Positions 1-11,853 of a stretch of DNA of 64,000 nucleotides are shown here, piece after piece. The DNA lies in contig JABAKD010000027.1 of NCBI GenBank assembly GCA_012845835.1, positions 14,360,332 to 14,424,331 of the forward strand, in the 5' to 3' direction. The stretch comes from Undaria pinnatifida. Lineage: Eukaryota; Sar; Phaeophyceae; Laminariales; Alariaceae. Position numbers and translations under genes: made by a program. Position 1 is the first letter of the stretch, and every line of letters begins with the position of its first letter. The notes under the pieces are model-generated. The model saw only the letters and a list, made by a program, of their open reading frames with translations, was not told the origin of the DNA and searched no databases.

Positions 1-489
1 TGGACCCCCTACCGCCCCCCTTTTCACGGCTACCCTGACCCAAACCATCCCACCTATACCAGGCCTACAACGGTACCTCCCGGCCAGCTTTTCCGTTAGC
101 CCACCAGCGTGCCCTGGTTCCCCCAACCACAACAAACCCGCGGTTATCGCTCCCGACCTAGCTCTTTAGCTACTCCTTCATTAACCGGATCCTTGCCACC
201 AACGGCCCTTCAGCTTTCCTCCACGACACAACCACGGACGACCCCGACTGATTCTGCTTCCGTTGCCAGTGAACACCGAACAGTTCCCCTCCAACCCAAC
301 GGTCGCGAATCCCCATCCGACACCAATACCGCCACCCCCCTTTTGCCTCAACAACCCTGTAGGTTCACCACCTGAACCTAGGCAACCCCTACCCGTCCCT
401 GAAGGCATCTCTGTGACGCCGCTGTCGCCACCGCCCCCTGCCCTAACATTCCGATAGGTTTACCATCTGAACCTTTGGGTTTGTTCCTT

Positions 490-980
490 TCCGGTTATGA
501 CCTCTCCGAGCCGAGCATCGGCTTGGGTGGGCTCGTTCCCCCGTCCCTCCCAACCCACCACCACATCCCGCCGCTCCCATTTCCTGAGTTGGAGCTTATT
601 TTTGTTCCGGGTATGAGCGTTTCGAACCGACTATCGGTTTGAGTGGGCTCGCTACCTCTCCTCTACGACCCACCTCTACCATTCCACCGCCCTCTTTTTC
701 CGAGTTTGTTATTTTTTTTTGCCTCGGGCTCAGAAACTTCCCGATCCTGGTACGTATGGGACCTTTTTAGCCAGAAATCGGGCCCTTCCACGGCCTCTTC
801 GCTGCCCACGTCGAACGATGTCAGCATCCCATCCCGGGTATCGTTTTGGGTGGGCTAGTTCCCCCTCCCTTTCGACCCACCATCACTATCCGCCCCCATC
901 CACCGGCGACGCGCAAACCGTGCACCCTTCCTGTTAGGCATTGACTTGGGTGGGCTCAAACCCCCTCCCTCCTGCCCCAT
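490..980. repeat. Degenerate tandem repeat, period about 104 bp
   Basis: A unit built around TTGGGTGGGCTCGTTCCCC followed by CCCTCC and a CCCACC box recurs near 522, 630, 840 and 941. The spacing is about 105, 210 and 105 bp, so one unit is diverged or lost. No convincing reading frame runs through it; the open frames here are low-complexity Pro/Ser/Leu. Confidence 0.5.
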
Positions 981-1380
981 GCACCACGTTTCGCTGGAAA
1001 TACTTTCGGCAAACTCACCGTTGCGGACCATACCAAAACAATCCGTCGACCCCTTCTCCGCGCCAAAACCTCCGTCGGGTCTATTTCGCCCCATGACATC
1101 GCCTCCGGTTCGCTAGCCAGCTCTGAGAAAGGCGCCGAGGACGCTGGCGCTCCTCCTGGATCGGCTTTCAGGCCGTCCTTCGTTCTCCCCAGCGCCCACC
1201 ATTGGCGCATCCCTTTTTGGCCCTTCTCATTCTTCGTCGGACCATTATTTTCCCGGAGCCGTCATAGCTCCACAGCCGTCGCTGGAAACTGTGGACTGCC
1301 CTTCCGACTACGGTTCTTCTCGCCAGTACCTGTGGCTACACTTCTAAGATCATCGACCCCCCCCTATCGCCGCGTGAACA

Positions 1381-1770
1381 CCCCGCAGAGCTCCATCGTC
1401 ACCTGAGTTTCGTCGTCAGCTGAGCTTTGCCACCAGAGCTCCATCGTCACCTGAGCTTCGTCGTCACCTGAGCTTCGTCGTCACCTGAGCTTTGCCACCA
1501 GAGCTCCATCGTCACCTGAGCTTCGTCGTCACCTGAGCTTCGCGACCAGAGCTCCACCTTCAACGGAGTTCCACCTTCCACCAGAGCTTCGTCGTCACCT
1601 GAGCTTTGCCACCAGAGCTCCATCGTCACCTGAGCTTCGCGACCAGAGCTCCACGTTCACCGGAGTTCCACGTTTCACCAGAGCTTCGTCGTCACCCGAG
1701 CTTCGCGACCAGAGCTCCACCTTTGTCAGAGCTCCACCTTTCACCTGAGCTCCACCTCCGTCTTCCGCGA
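1381..1770. repeat. Short-period tandem array (GAGCTCCATCGTCACCTGAG type)
   Basis: Permutations of three short blocks, CCAGAGCTCCATCGTCACC, TGAGCTTCGTCGTCACC and TGAGCTTTGCCA, are repeated about a dozen times. This gives a variable-order array with units of roughly 17 to 50 bp. It is open in several frames only because it is repetitive, and no protein is inferred. Confidence 0.7.
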
Positions 1771-1784
1771 CTTCATCATTCGAT

Positions 1785-2560
1785 GTCTTTCTCCTTCAAG
1801 CCACTACCAACGTCAAGGCAACCTTTCTTCTTTTGGCCACTACCGCCGGCCCCGACGTCGTCGCCACCATCCACTCCGACAATCTGGGAATTATTTCACC
1901 GACTTCTGCAGCCATGCACCGATGGGCCTGCCGCTTCAAACCGCTACCAGCGGCGAGGCGCCCTCTCCCTGGCCACTACCACCGACTCCGGCGTCATCGC
2001 ATCGTCAGCGCCGACCAGCTGGGACATATTTCGCCGACTCCTGCAGCCACCGCGCCGGTAGGTTTGCTCCTTCAGTCCGCTACTAACCGCCCCGGCATCA
2101 CAGCCATCGCCGGCAACTTCGGGTCTTCTCTACCGCCTATTCCAGCAACCACGCCATTATCCTCGCCGCGTACAAAGCGAACTCCACCACCGCGAGAACC
2201 GCAGGCATCTCCACAGGCCCACTTTAAAGGACTACTACAGCGTCAACGCTTGCGCCTACATGTACGCTGCGGAACACGCACATTCCACCACCGCGCACGC
2301 TATCCGCCACCTTCTTCAACCTACCATATTGAACTACTACAGCCTCGTCTTCTTCCGTCACAAGAGCCTCTACCGTATCTTCCGCGAACACCCCACCCTC
2401 ACTGGTTCGTGCTCGGAGCTCTTCAACGCGTTTTACTGGACCATCATCCGTCTCCAGCGCTCCTACCACATCTTCCGCGAACACCACGACGTAACTGCCT
2501 CACGATCGGAGCGCTGCAGCACACCCTAGTACTACCACCAGCCGCGTTCCATCGGATCTT
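1785..2560. repeat. Longer-period GC-rich tandem repeat
   Basis: Units of roughly 135-145 bp recur from 1785 to about 2150, each with a CTTCA-CC-CTACCA start and a TTTC-CCGACTCCTGCAGCC end. Related units of about 105-110 bp with CTACTACAG and ATCTTCCGCGAACACC boxes follow to about 2560. The array runs up to the assembly gap, which may be why assembly stopped there. An acidic - strand open frame (2224-2487) contains a repeated FAEDxVxAL-like block and could be a relic repeat protein, but nothing confirms it. Confidence 0.45.
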
Positions 2561-2741
2561 TCTTCAAACCCTACACCACCCGGTTCCAGGATCAACCTAC
2601 GGTGTCTCTACTGCATATATCTTCGCGGAGCACCATCTACGGACCAGCGTGCCTACAACGCCACGCGACAGGGATATCTGCAGCCAGGGTATTATCGCGT
2701 TGAGTCGCACTTACCCTTTTATCTTGTTGTCCCTGACCCTC

Positions 2742-3241
2742 NNNNNNNNNNNNNNNNNNNNNNNNNNNNNNNNNNNNNNNNNNNNNNNNNNNNNNNNNNN
2801 NNNNNNNNNNNNNNNNNNNNNNNNNNNNNNNNNNNNNNNNNNNNNNNNNNNNNNNNNNNNNNNNNNNNNNNNNNNNNNNNNNNNNNNNNNNNNNNNNNNN
2901 NNNNNNNNNNNNNNNNNNNNNNNNNNNNNNNNNNNNNNNNNNNNNNNNNNNNNNNNNNNNNNNNNNNNNNNNNNNNNNNNNNNNNNNNNNNNNNNNNNNN
3001 NNNNNNNNNNNNNNNNNNNNNNNNNNNNNNNNNNNNNNNNNNNNNNNNNNNNNNNNNNNNNNNNNNNNNNNNNNNNNNNNNNNNNNNNNNNNNNNNNNNN
3101 NNNNNNNNNNNNNNNNNNNNNNNNNNNNNNNNNNNNNNNNNNNNNNNNNNNNNNNNNNNNNNNNNNNNNNNNNNNNNNNNNNNNNNNNNNNNNNNNNNNN
3201 NNNNNNNNNNNNNNNNNNNNNNNNNNNNNNNNNNNNNNNNN
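2742..3241. other. Assembly gap (500 N)
   Basis: Exactly 500 undetermined bases, a conventional scaffold gap of unknown true length. Open frames that run through it are not meaningful. Confidence 0.99.
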
Positions 3242-3299
3242 GATGCGTGGTCAACGGTGACAAGACTAAGGCAAGCAACAAATAAATTAGCACGCCCCC

Positions 3300-4440
3300 G
3301 CCCGGCCCCCCGCCCCCCTCCCGAAAAAAAAACGCCATCCACTCACCAGTTATACGACTTAGGCCGTTTCTTATAGCATTGGATTCTCATCTTCGATTCC
3401 GCCAGAATCCGATTCGGGCCCATTTCCGCCTTCTTATAGACACGGATTTTGGCACAATCCAACTCGGAAAAATCCGATTTCAGCTTTTCGAGTTGCGGCC
3501 ACTCGGATTCCTGACCAAAATCCGAGACGCTGCCCAACCCGGATTTCTGTCTCGGATTATTTGAAACTCTCTGGTTGCGCCGCGCGCGCACACACACACA
3601 CACACATCGGGCTACCCCACATGCGTGCTGCAGTGCCGGCGCTGTTAGGGCTGCTGGGCGTCGCCCGTGGGCTAGCCTACGAACTTGGCTTGCCCTCGGG
3701 ACGCGTGGTGCACCATCAAATGGCCGCGACAGCGAGAGAAAAAGCTGGTGTCGACGTTTCTGCTGTCTTTGCCACCACGCTAGCTGCCTTCCATCTGCAG
3801 CAGCAGCACTCTGCAAAATGCTCTATATATAGCTGCTTCCGCCAGGCTGTTGTAGCTTAGCAACAGCGACTCTGGTGCCTCTTGGTCCGGCATGTTTGCA
3901 ACGTCTGTGTGGTCTGCTGCGTGTGGTCTGCTGCCTCTGCGCTGCGTCTGTATGTCTGTATCGGTCTGCTGTGTGCTGCTGCTGCTGCTGCTGCTGTGTG
4001 GTGTTGGGTTTTGCGCGCGCTGTTTTCAAAAAAAATTGACAGTCCTGCTGAAATCCGTCTGACAAAATCCGTTCGCTATAAGAAAGGTCGGGCTTTCTTC
4101 TCCGCCCGAATTTTGCCGAATCGGATTCTGGCGGAATCGAAGATGAGAATCCAATGCTATAAGAAACGGCCTTACAGGATATAGACTGAAGGATAAACTG
4201 ATATGCATTCCTTCCCCACAGGCGCCGTCAGCCTTTTGTCCACCTCAAAAACGGGTATCACATCACCCCGTCGACCCGGATACAAGATAGTTCTAAGGGG
4301 AGTCGCCGACCTATGTATATCTTTAATGAGGACACACACCCAGTAATACGAACGATCGGAGTATCCCACACAGCTTGCAAAGATGAGTTTCGACGAAATA
4401 TTCGATCTCACCGCTGGAGTCTATTTTTTTTATATTTATT
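3300..4440 (+). repeat. R1 dispersed repeat copy, split by a nested MITE
   Basis: The left part (about 3300-3361) ends CACTCACCAGTTATACGACTTA. The right part (4172-about 4440) continues TTACAGGAT and carries the R1 landmarks GGGGAGTCGCCGACCTATGT, AATGAGGACACACAC, CGATCGGAGTATC and GCTTGCAAAGATGAGTTTCG. Other R1 copies at 40395-40690 and 45560-45860 read through this junction without interruption, so an insertion occurred here. Confidence 0.8.
3362..4171. mobile_element. PIF/Harbinger-like MITE, 810 bp, 56-bp perfect TIRs
   Basis: The ends are inverted copies of each other, beginning GGCCGTTTCTTATAGCATTG, and match perfectly over about 56 bp (3362-3417 against 4116-4171). The element is flanked by TTA at 3359-3361 and TTA at 4172-4174. 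In unoccupied R1 copies the site has one TTA (cgacTTAcagga), so TTA is the target duplication. A 3-bp TTA/TWA duplication and G-rich TIRs are typical of PIF/Harbinger transposons. The interior has (AC)n, (CTG)n at about 3973-3997 and no transposase, so the element is non-autonomous. Confidence 0.85.
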
Positions 4441-5658
4441 TTGGTTCTGAAACATGTATCGCGGGAAACGAATCATGGCACGGCGTTTATTTTTTATTGC
4501 GGTATTTGCAGCGACCTCAACCAAGCGATACAACAATATCAGGTCCGAGCTTCATGGCTTCGTTGCTGTGGAGCGGCTGTATAAATATGGCAATGTCTTC
4601 ATCCTGCCACAACCCTTGGCATATATGCGAAGCAATTTCCAGCTATTATATTAGTCTAGTCTATATGTACGGCTATGATCTATGGTTGGTCCTGCAAGTT
4701 TGTAAACAGATATCAAAATATGAGACACATGACACAGGGGTTTTAGCCTATCCGAGGCATAGAAAAGAGGTACCAGCGAACGTCGGCACCCATGCAGAAC
4801 CCTTGTTCGTTCTACGTTCCCTTTCAGCGCGAGTGTAGCGGGGGCGGCGAATGCCGCCCGCGGAGCGAGGCGTCTTGTATAATATATGTACTGGTACCGG
4901 GTACCTGGTACATGGTAGACGTTGTTTCGGGACAACATATACCCGCAGCTTGTCATACCGCCGTACTTCAAGGTGTGAGTGGTCGCTTCAACAGGCCGAA
5001 CTTCTGATTGATGCCAGTATTCGTTTATCGAGCACACCACCACCGTGACACGGTGGGTCTTTTCCCCGACAGAACACTCTACGCTCCACAACAAGCTGAT
5101 GATACCCGCCGCAGATTTGATTGTTTTTTGAAACGTTTGCACACGACCCACACTGAGTTCCATCGCGCACAATTAACGTACCCGCCAGAATAACTATCCG
5201 CGCACGATTCGTCACTACTACTCGGTGCGCCGAAGACCATGAAGTACGGACTGTTTTCAAACCAACAGCTTGCAAAGTTGAGTTTCGATCATTCAACCGA
5301 TCATACTCACAGCTGACGTTTTTCAATTTTTCTTACTACTACAGTATAAAAAAGCAACAGGGAGGCAGCACGCCAAGTTACAGACCGTTTTTAAACCAAG
5401 AGCCACACACACAGGCAAGGCAGCAGCACACCAAGCAACATACCGTGCATTCAAAAACGAAGCAAGGCAGGTAGCAGCTCCAGCCCCGCCGCGTGCGTGC
5501 CGTTCAGTAACAGTTATAGTAGACTAGTCTATAATAGTTACGTGGTAGTAGAGTTAACAGTCATCCCGCGGTAGCGGTTGCGGTTTTTTTGGGTCAAAAG
5601 GTTTCCCAGCATTGTCCGGTTCAGCTCCTCAAGCAAGTGAGAACCTAAGTACCCCAGC
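4441..5658. other. Intergenic, presumed promoter side of NTR copy 1
   Basis: No gene is recognised. The stretch has a short palindromic GGTACC-rich patch near 4890-4915, a decayed R1-like end at about 5265-5330 (CAGCTTGCAAAGTTGAGTTTCG), and an imperfect palindrome with TAGACTAGTCTATA about 130 bp upstream of the first ATG. No TATA box or initiator could be assigned with confidence. Confidence 0.4.
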
Positions 5659-5813
5659 ATGGCCTTCTACAAGTTTGTGAGCATTGTGGCTTGCGGTGCG
5701 GTGCTGCTGCTGCTGGGTGCGGTGGACGCCTGCTCGTGTGCAGCTGTCTCAGGGGGGCTGTGCGAATATGTCGAAACTTCGGACGTTGTGCTGCGTGCGA
5801 CCGTGTTGTCAAG
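5659..5813 (+). CDS. NTR copy 1, exon 1: signal peptide and N-terminal Cys-X-Cys
   Basis: The ATG at 5659 follows CCCCAGC, as in copy 2. Residues 1-24 form a signal peptide with a hydrophobic core (about residues 10-22) ending VDA. The next residues are CSC, then a third Cys about ten residues later, then DVVLRATVLS, the classic N-terminal strand of NTR domains. In TIMPs the exposed N-terminal Cys-X-Cys chelates the protease zinc, and the predicted cleavage here (VDA before C) would expose it. The donor is AG/GTGAGG at 5814, phase 2 (51 codons plus 2 nt), the same as in copy 2. Confidence 0.8.
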
Positions 5814-8800
5814 GTGAGGAAGACAACGCACGCCTCCGGCCTTTCTGGTGGTGTCCAGCTGTAGTAGTAGGAGCGGTATCAACAGCACAGGACACCTCGT
5901 ATTTTATACTGACCCACGCGTACGAAGGGGGCGCTGTTTGTATCATTTATTTGTTTTTTAAATTTTATTTCGCTGGCTTTTTCGACTCCAGTTTGCATGA
6001 ACAGTAGACTAGACTCTATGTATGGAAAAAAAGCGACTGTAGATATTGCCTGCTGGATGGAGCTATTAATAGTATACTCGTTCGTATGTATGTATGTGAA
6101 TGTGAGTGTGAATGTGAGTGAGAAGAGATGGCAGTTAGTTCCACCTGGCATTCACACAGCGACTACTATTACTATTATACTATGGGTTTCGTTAAGCCAG
6201 AGGGTGCGTGTTACACTAAATAGTAGCCTCAGGCAAGCGTAACGGCTCGTAGCTTTCATATTTCCCCGCACACAACAGCCGGCGTTGCTTACTGTGCCCT
6301 GTTGTTGCGTCTTAGTAGGTGTCGTCCTGTGTACTGTATGATCTCCCCTGCCTGGCTTTCGTTGCCCAGCGCGGTTCGGGCGGGGCCCGAGTGGCGTGCC
6401 TTTTATTATGCTCGTCAATCGGAGCAAACTAAGCTGTTCCGAAGAGCAACCCCTCATACTTGATGCATGATACTTTTCAATATGCAGTCTAGGAGGCTTG
6501 TTATCATCCGTTCTTGAGTATGTGCAGCATTACCTTCAACATGGATAGACTATCAATAAGGTATCACTCAGACCGTAAACCCTACTATTAATATTAAACA
6601 TAACATTTTTCACGGAAGAGGAACGAACCCAAGCGAAGGTAAAGATGGAAATCTGCGCGACGTCAGACTCTCCCGCCTGTATGCCTAGTTCCGGCTTAGC
6701 ATCGCTCTAATAATAGTACCATCGACAGCAAGCAGTGCTGTTCATTATTTGCACCGTTTTGGTGCCCCCTCGGGTGTTGATCATATTTCTGGGGGTGGGT
6801 GTGTATTAGTCGTCGACCTTGAGGCTGTGCTGCACACTGTCGGAGCGCGTAAGCATGAAAATCACGGATTGATGAGATCTGAATATATGTACGAGGTAGA
6901 GGTTATCCAAGTAAAGCTTGTAGTGGTATTGCAGAGCGATCCGATCATACGTATTAATATACAACTTGCTGGTGACTGCAACAACGTATATATTGTACCA
7001 CTCTGGATATACCTTCAAGGATCGCTTGGTATTCAACCTATTAATACAGTAATATCCCGACGGTCCCTCCCTATGAATTTGGTGTGAAGTGGTATGTTTT
7101 GAGCAACAATATAAACCTGGAAGCCTCTTGTGCCGGGCACTATTAATATATTCTGCATTGGCGTTGTCGTTGTGTTTGTGCCAATTTATCAACGCAGAGA
7201 TCTGGCGCTTGATCGACGCGCTCCCATTGTGCGGACTAAAACACTTGGAGCTAGACTCAGAATGCATTTTTTTAGTTAGAAACGGTCAACAAAACAAGCT
7301 ATTTTAACAGTCAAAAAGGGGTCCGGTCTATGCCAATGCCATGGAATTCCGCGAGACATGACCCCCGCAGAAAGGTGTTCTACGGGAAAAACGCCCTACG
7401 CAGACGTCGTGTGGACATTCCCAACGCTATTCCGTGAGCACGCTTGCATACATATTGCTCGTATCGGGCTATTTCCACCTTTTTCGCAAAATATACTGTT
7501 AATACTACTGCATGCTGCCGATACAGGTGAAGCCCCGGCGCAACCATTATTTAATAGTACAGCTTTTTGTTATTATAAATGCTACTGGAATGGTATACAA
7601 AACGATCTGTCGCAGCTCTTATAATCATGGCAGGACATCGCATGCATGCTCCTCTCGGAAGTATACCCGGGGCTTGCCCATCGGCAGCAAGAAACAGGGC
7701 AGCGAAAAAGGCTATTACTTTGTTGATGCTCGATCCAGCAGAAGTAGCCGGGCGGTATATGAGCAGGGCACGGACACAAACGCAAAAAAAAAATGAATGC
7801 TCGGAAGCCGTTGTTTTGGTATCGTGCGTTTGTCTCCCCGCTTTTTATGTGGTCACTGACGTCGTCGTTGAAGAGCGTCGGGGCCATACACAGAGGTGGG
7901 TGTAGAGCGCTTCCCGTACAGTAGTTATATCGTTTTTCTGACGTTGATGCATGTGGCGGGGAATTCTATGCGCGTGTCGCATATATCTTTGGCCTCTTCT
8001 TGTGTTTGCCTCCACGAAAAAGGTGTGATCACTAATGGAGAGCTAAGAACGGTGTCATGTCCTATACTTGGTCCCCACGCAAAAAGCGTGGTCATTGAAG
8101 AGATTTGGATTGGTGCTGTGTGTATGGGGTGTGCATAGAGCGCTTTCCGTACATCGCCTGTCTGGCGTCGATCCCTTTCGCGTCGAATGCCGTGCAGTTG
8201 GCACAGGCTTTTTTGCATCTGGCATTACATGATGCGCTTCCGCGCGAGAAGTATGGTCGCTGAAGGGTGCTGGGTATTGTTTAGAAGAAGTCATCGGTGA
8301 AGAGTGCTTCCCGTGTGATAGATCGCTTTTTCTCGAATTGCGGCATTTCGTGCCGAGTCTCATGCACCAATCTTCGCAGATGATTGTGTTGCTTGCATCG
8401 GGCATAACGTATTTGTTTCCACACAAAACATGTGGCCACTGAAGAGCGCTCAACATTGCTTTCAAGAGGTCTGTGTGGAGCGCTTCCCATGGACAACTTG
8501 TTTGGTGTTGATTATTATCGCACGAGCCCCACGTGCTCGGTAAAACCAACCCCACCACGTGTTTGAGCTAATCCAGTCACTGGCTCAAACGCCCCGCAAC
8601 ACGCGCGATCGGCGTATCACCCACTTACTTGCAAAAAATTAGTGTCAACGAATTCCATGATATCACAGCTGTTATGGAATAATGGTGTGTAATGTTTTGT
8701 AATGAATATCTTGCTGTGCAGGCGGTTCCCGCACAAATATTTATCTAGTTCCCAGGCAATGAATTCGCACCGTGTAGGACGCGTGCTACGATGGGGGGGG

Positions 8801-11800
8801 GAGGGGCACCGAAAATTCTTAGGATCCTTCCTCGCTTGAGAAGACTCCCTACATAACACATAAGACATAATACATAACACATAACACATAACACACAATG
8901 CATAATACATAACACATAATACTACATACTTCTGCCTCACCCAAAGAGTGTAATTGAGAGCAACAAAAAATGCACCCCAGATGAACGATACCGCCATAGC
9001 CATGACCTAGGTAAACTAAGAGAAAAATACTGCTGTACAACACAAATGCCGTTCCAACGGTATCGGGGACCAGGTGCTTCCCGACGTGGGGAGCCCCGCC
9101 TGAGCGAAGTAGTCCAGCGAAGAAGTGCTGCATGTACCACTAGACTACAGTGTTAGTATAGGACAGGACAGCTGACAAAAAACAGGATGGTAAAGTAAGC
9201 CACGCTGTGACAGGTATTTATCAGAAGATATGAAGTGCGGGGGGCGTTGTACTGAAGTTAGCTCAGAGCTCACACTTTCTCAGAGAAGAAACACACGCTG
9301 TGAGTCAGTATTCGTGAGTCTTCTAACTGCAATTATACCAAGTGTAGGTTCCTGTACTGTGCAATGGGCACAGACCACTTCGATATCGAGCATCATGCGT
9401 TTTCCTCTCCCCTACCGCCCGCAGGTCGGAACAGACCGATATCAACGACGACATCACCTACACCGTCAGCACCACCGCCCTCTACAAGGAAGAACCCGAC
9501 ACAACCTACTCACAAGAAATTGGCATCGTCACGGGGGGCAACAGCGCCGCTTGCGGTGTCAATCTGAACCTAGGCGAAGAGTATCTCCTCGGTCTTTATC
9601 GGAGCGGAGCGAACGTTTTTGAGCCCGATCAGGAGGGCCAGCTAAGGGTTAGTTTGTGCGACCTGGTCATGGTCTGGAGCTCTGTCTCCGATGAGGACGA
9701 AGCAACTCTAGAAACTGGGTGTGAGGAGGACCTATGCGACGGGTCTTGCAGCGAATTTCAGGTTCGGAGTGACTACCGTAATACCCGTAAGGATACGTAC
9801 GGCAGGAAGGGGCACCTTCCGGAACTTTCACCTCAGCGGCGTTGACCTAATCAGTTGCAGCTCTTGTTTTTTTTTTCTTGCTATTTCGCCAAAAAATCCG
9901 CGGCCGAGTCGTTCTACGGTAGCCCCCCCAACGTTCATTTACTTTAACCAAATCGTCGGTTTCGAAACCAACTCCCGATCGTGTCTCCTGAAATACGGTG
10001 TCCCTCGACACCCCGATGTCATCGAGATAGATAGAACTTTGAAGCACACAAGAAATATAGGAATATACTTTGGTTTCAATAGGTATCATTCCTTGTATCG
10101 AGCAGCCATGAAGCGTCCGTTGGAGAAAATCGCTGGTTCTGGGGGGGGCTATCGTAGAATCAGTCGGCCGTCGTTTACCTGGTATTGTTTATGATACTCG
10201 GAGGGAAAATGGGGGAACCAGCGTCTACCGTGGTCATGTTCTGCGGAAAGAAACTGAAGGGGGGAAATGGTGGGGGGGGGGGATTGGGATTTTTTGGCAT
10301 CCCCGCCTCACAATGCCCTGTAAGGTGATCACCAGACCCAGGCCGTTACAAGCGCCACCTCGATCAAGGCCAAGTCGAAGCTGGTACCGTTGTCATGCAT
10401 AAGAGACTCCCTCTTCGGTAGACCTGTTGGGAGTGAGCCACATATGGCTACGTAGCGAACCCTCCGCGTGAAAGGCGCGTGCTGAGGATCATGGCCGTTA
10501 ATAATAGCGACCGGGATTGTTTAGATCAGGTTAGGTTTGAGGGTTTGGACGAAGGCTGCGGTTATCGGGGAGGGGTAGGATTGGGTTTAGTTGATAAACA
10601 CGAGGCCCTTTTGCGCCACCCCTATGTAACAATAGCCCATCACGTAACACACACCAATGTCACACGGGGGGTCTGCCAATAATGATTAATTGTCAAGAAC
10701 GGATGTCTCACTGCGCCAGTACCTCGCGCATTGGCATGGGAAAGCATTTCAACGCTAGCACGCATCTCACAGTACGCGCGCGTGCGAGACCAGTCGAGAT
10801 CGAAACGAAGCGGGGTGACCTCGCTAGATTTTTTTTGTACCGTAATATCCTCTGTTAACGCCCCCTGGGGGGTGCGTTTGTTTTTCAATAAAACGTTGTC
10901 CCCGGCGAGAACAAAGAGGTCGGGGGGGGTTCTGGAAAAAGGAAATAGGACTCAGGGGGAGAAAAAGCCCTCCTGGTTTTTTTTTCCTAAAAACAGCGCT
11001 CTCGACACATCCGCCACAGACTCGTGCCTAGCTCGCTTCCCCGCCCCAACGTACCTACCCCCCTGGGGGTTGCGTTTGTTTTTCAATGAAACGTTGTGCC
11101 CGGCGAGAACAAAAAGGTGGGGGGGGGTCTGGAAAAAGGAAATAGGACCGAGGGAGAAAGAGCCCTCTGGGGTTTTTTTTTCTAAAAACAGCGCTCTCGA
11201 CACATCCGCCACAGACTCGTGCCTGGCTCGCGTCCCCGCCCCCACGTACCTAGCGCCCAGTAACCAGCGATGTCGGGTCTCAACTCAGCATCCACGAGCA
11301 GGCACATAAGAAGCAAACGACGGACAACACTTAGGGATGCGTGCACCATTGGTCGGGGGATACTCGCGACGAAGAGCAGGGGGGGGTGTCCCTACCAAAC
11401 AAACGGAAAGGTCCAAAGACTCGAGAGCACCGCAGAAGTATGTATGTTTATGTTCATCTCCTGGGGTGGCATCGTTTTTTCTTACTGTCCCTCGGCGGAG
11501 GGCGATTCACTTTCGTATTCGAGTTGTCCCCGGGGATAACAGATAGAGAGGTACGTACGGGTGATTATTCAGTTAAAAGAAACACACACGATTTCCTCGG
11601 ACATAGCACAACGCTTTTTTTTTCGTGCTTTGGGGGGTCACATGGGCGGGAGCGCTGAACAGCGGGTATTACGGCGTATGCTTCGTAAATATTGATGGTA
11701 CTGCGAACAATACGGTGAATCATTTTTTCCTTGTTACTGTTGATGCTAATACTATTATTAATACTAATACTAGTATTATCAGGCGCTGTGGACCGAAGGT

Positions 11801-11821
11801 ACGGTGTAAGGGGATCGCTTG

Positions 11822-11853
<32 letters not shown>

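Noticed and set aside
1833..3338. 475-aa + frame and the - frames running into X residues
   Set aside because: They cross the 500-N gap and lie in tandem repeats.
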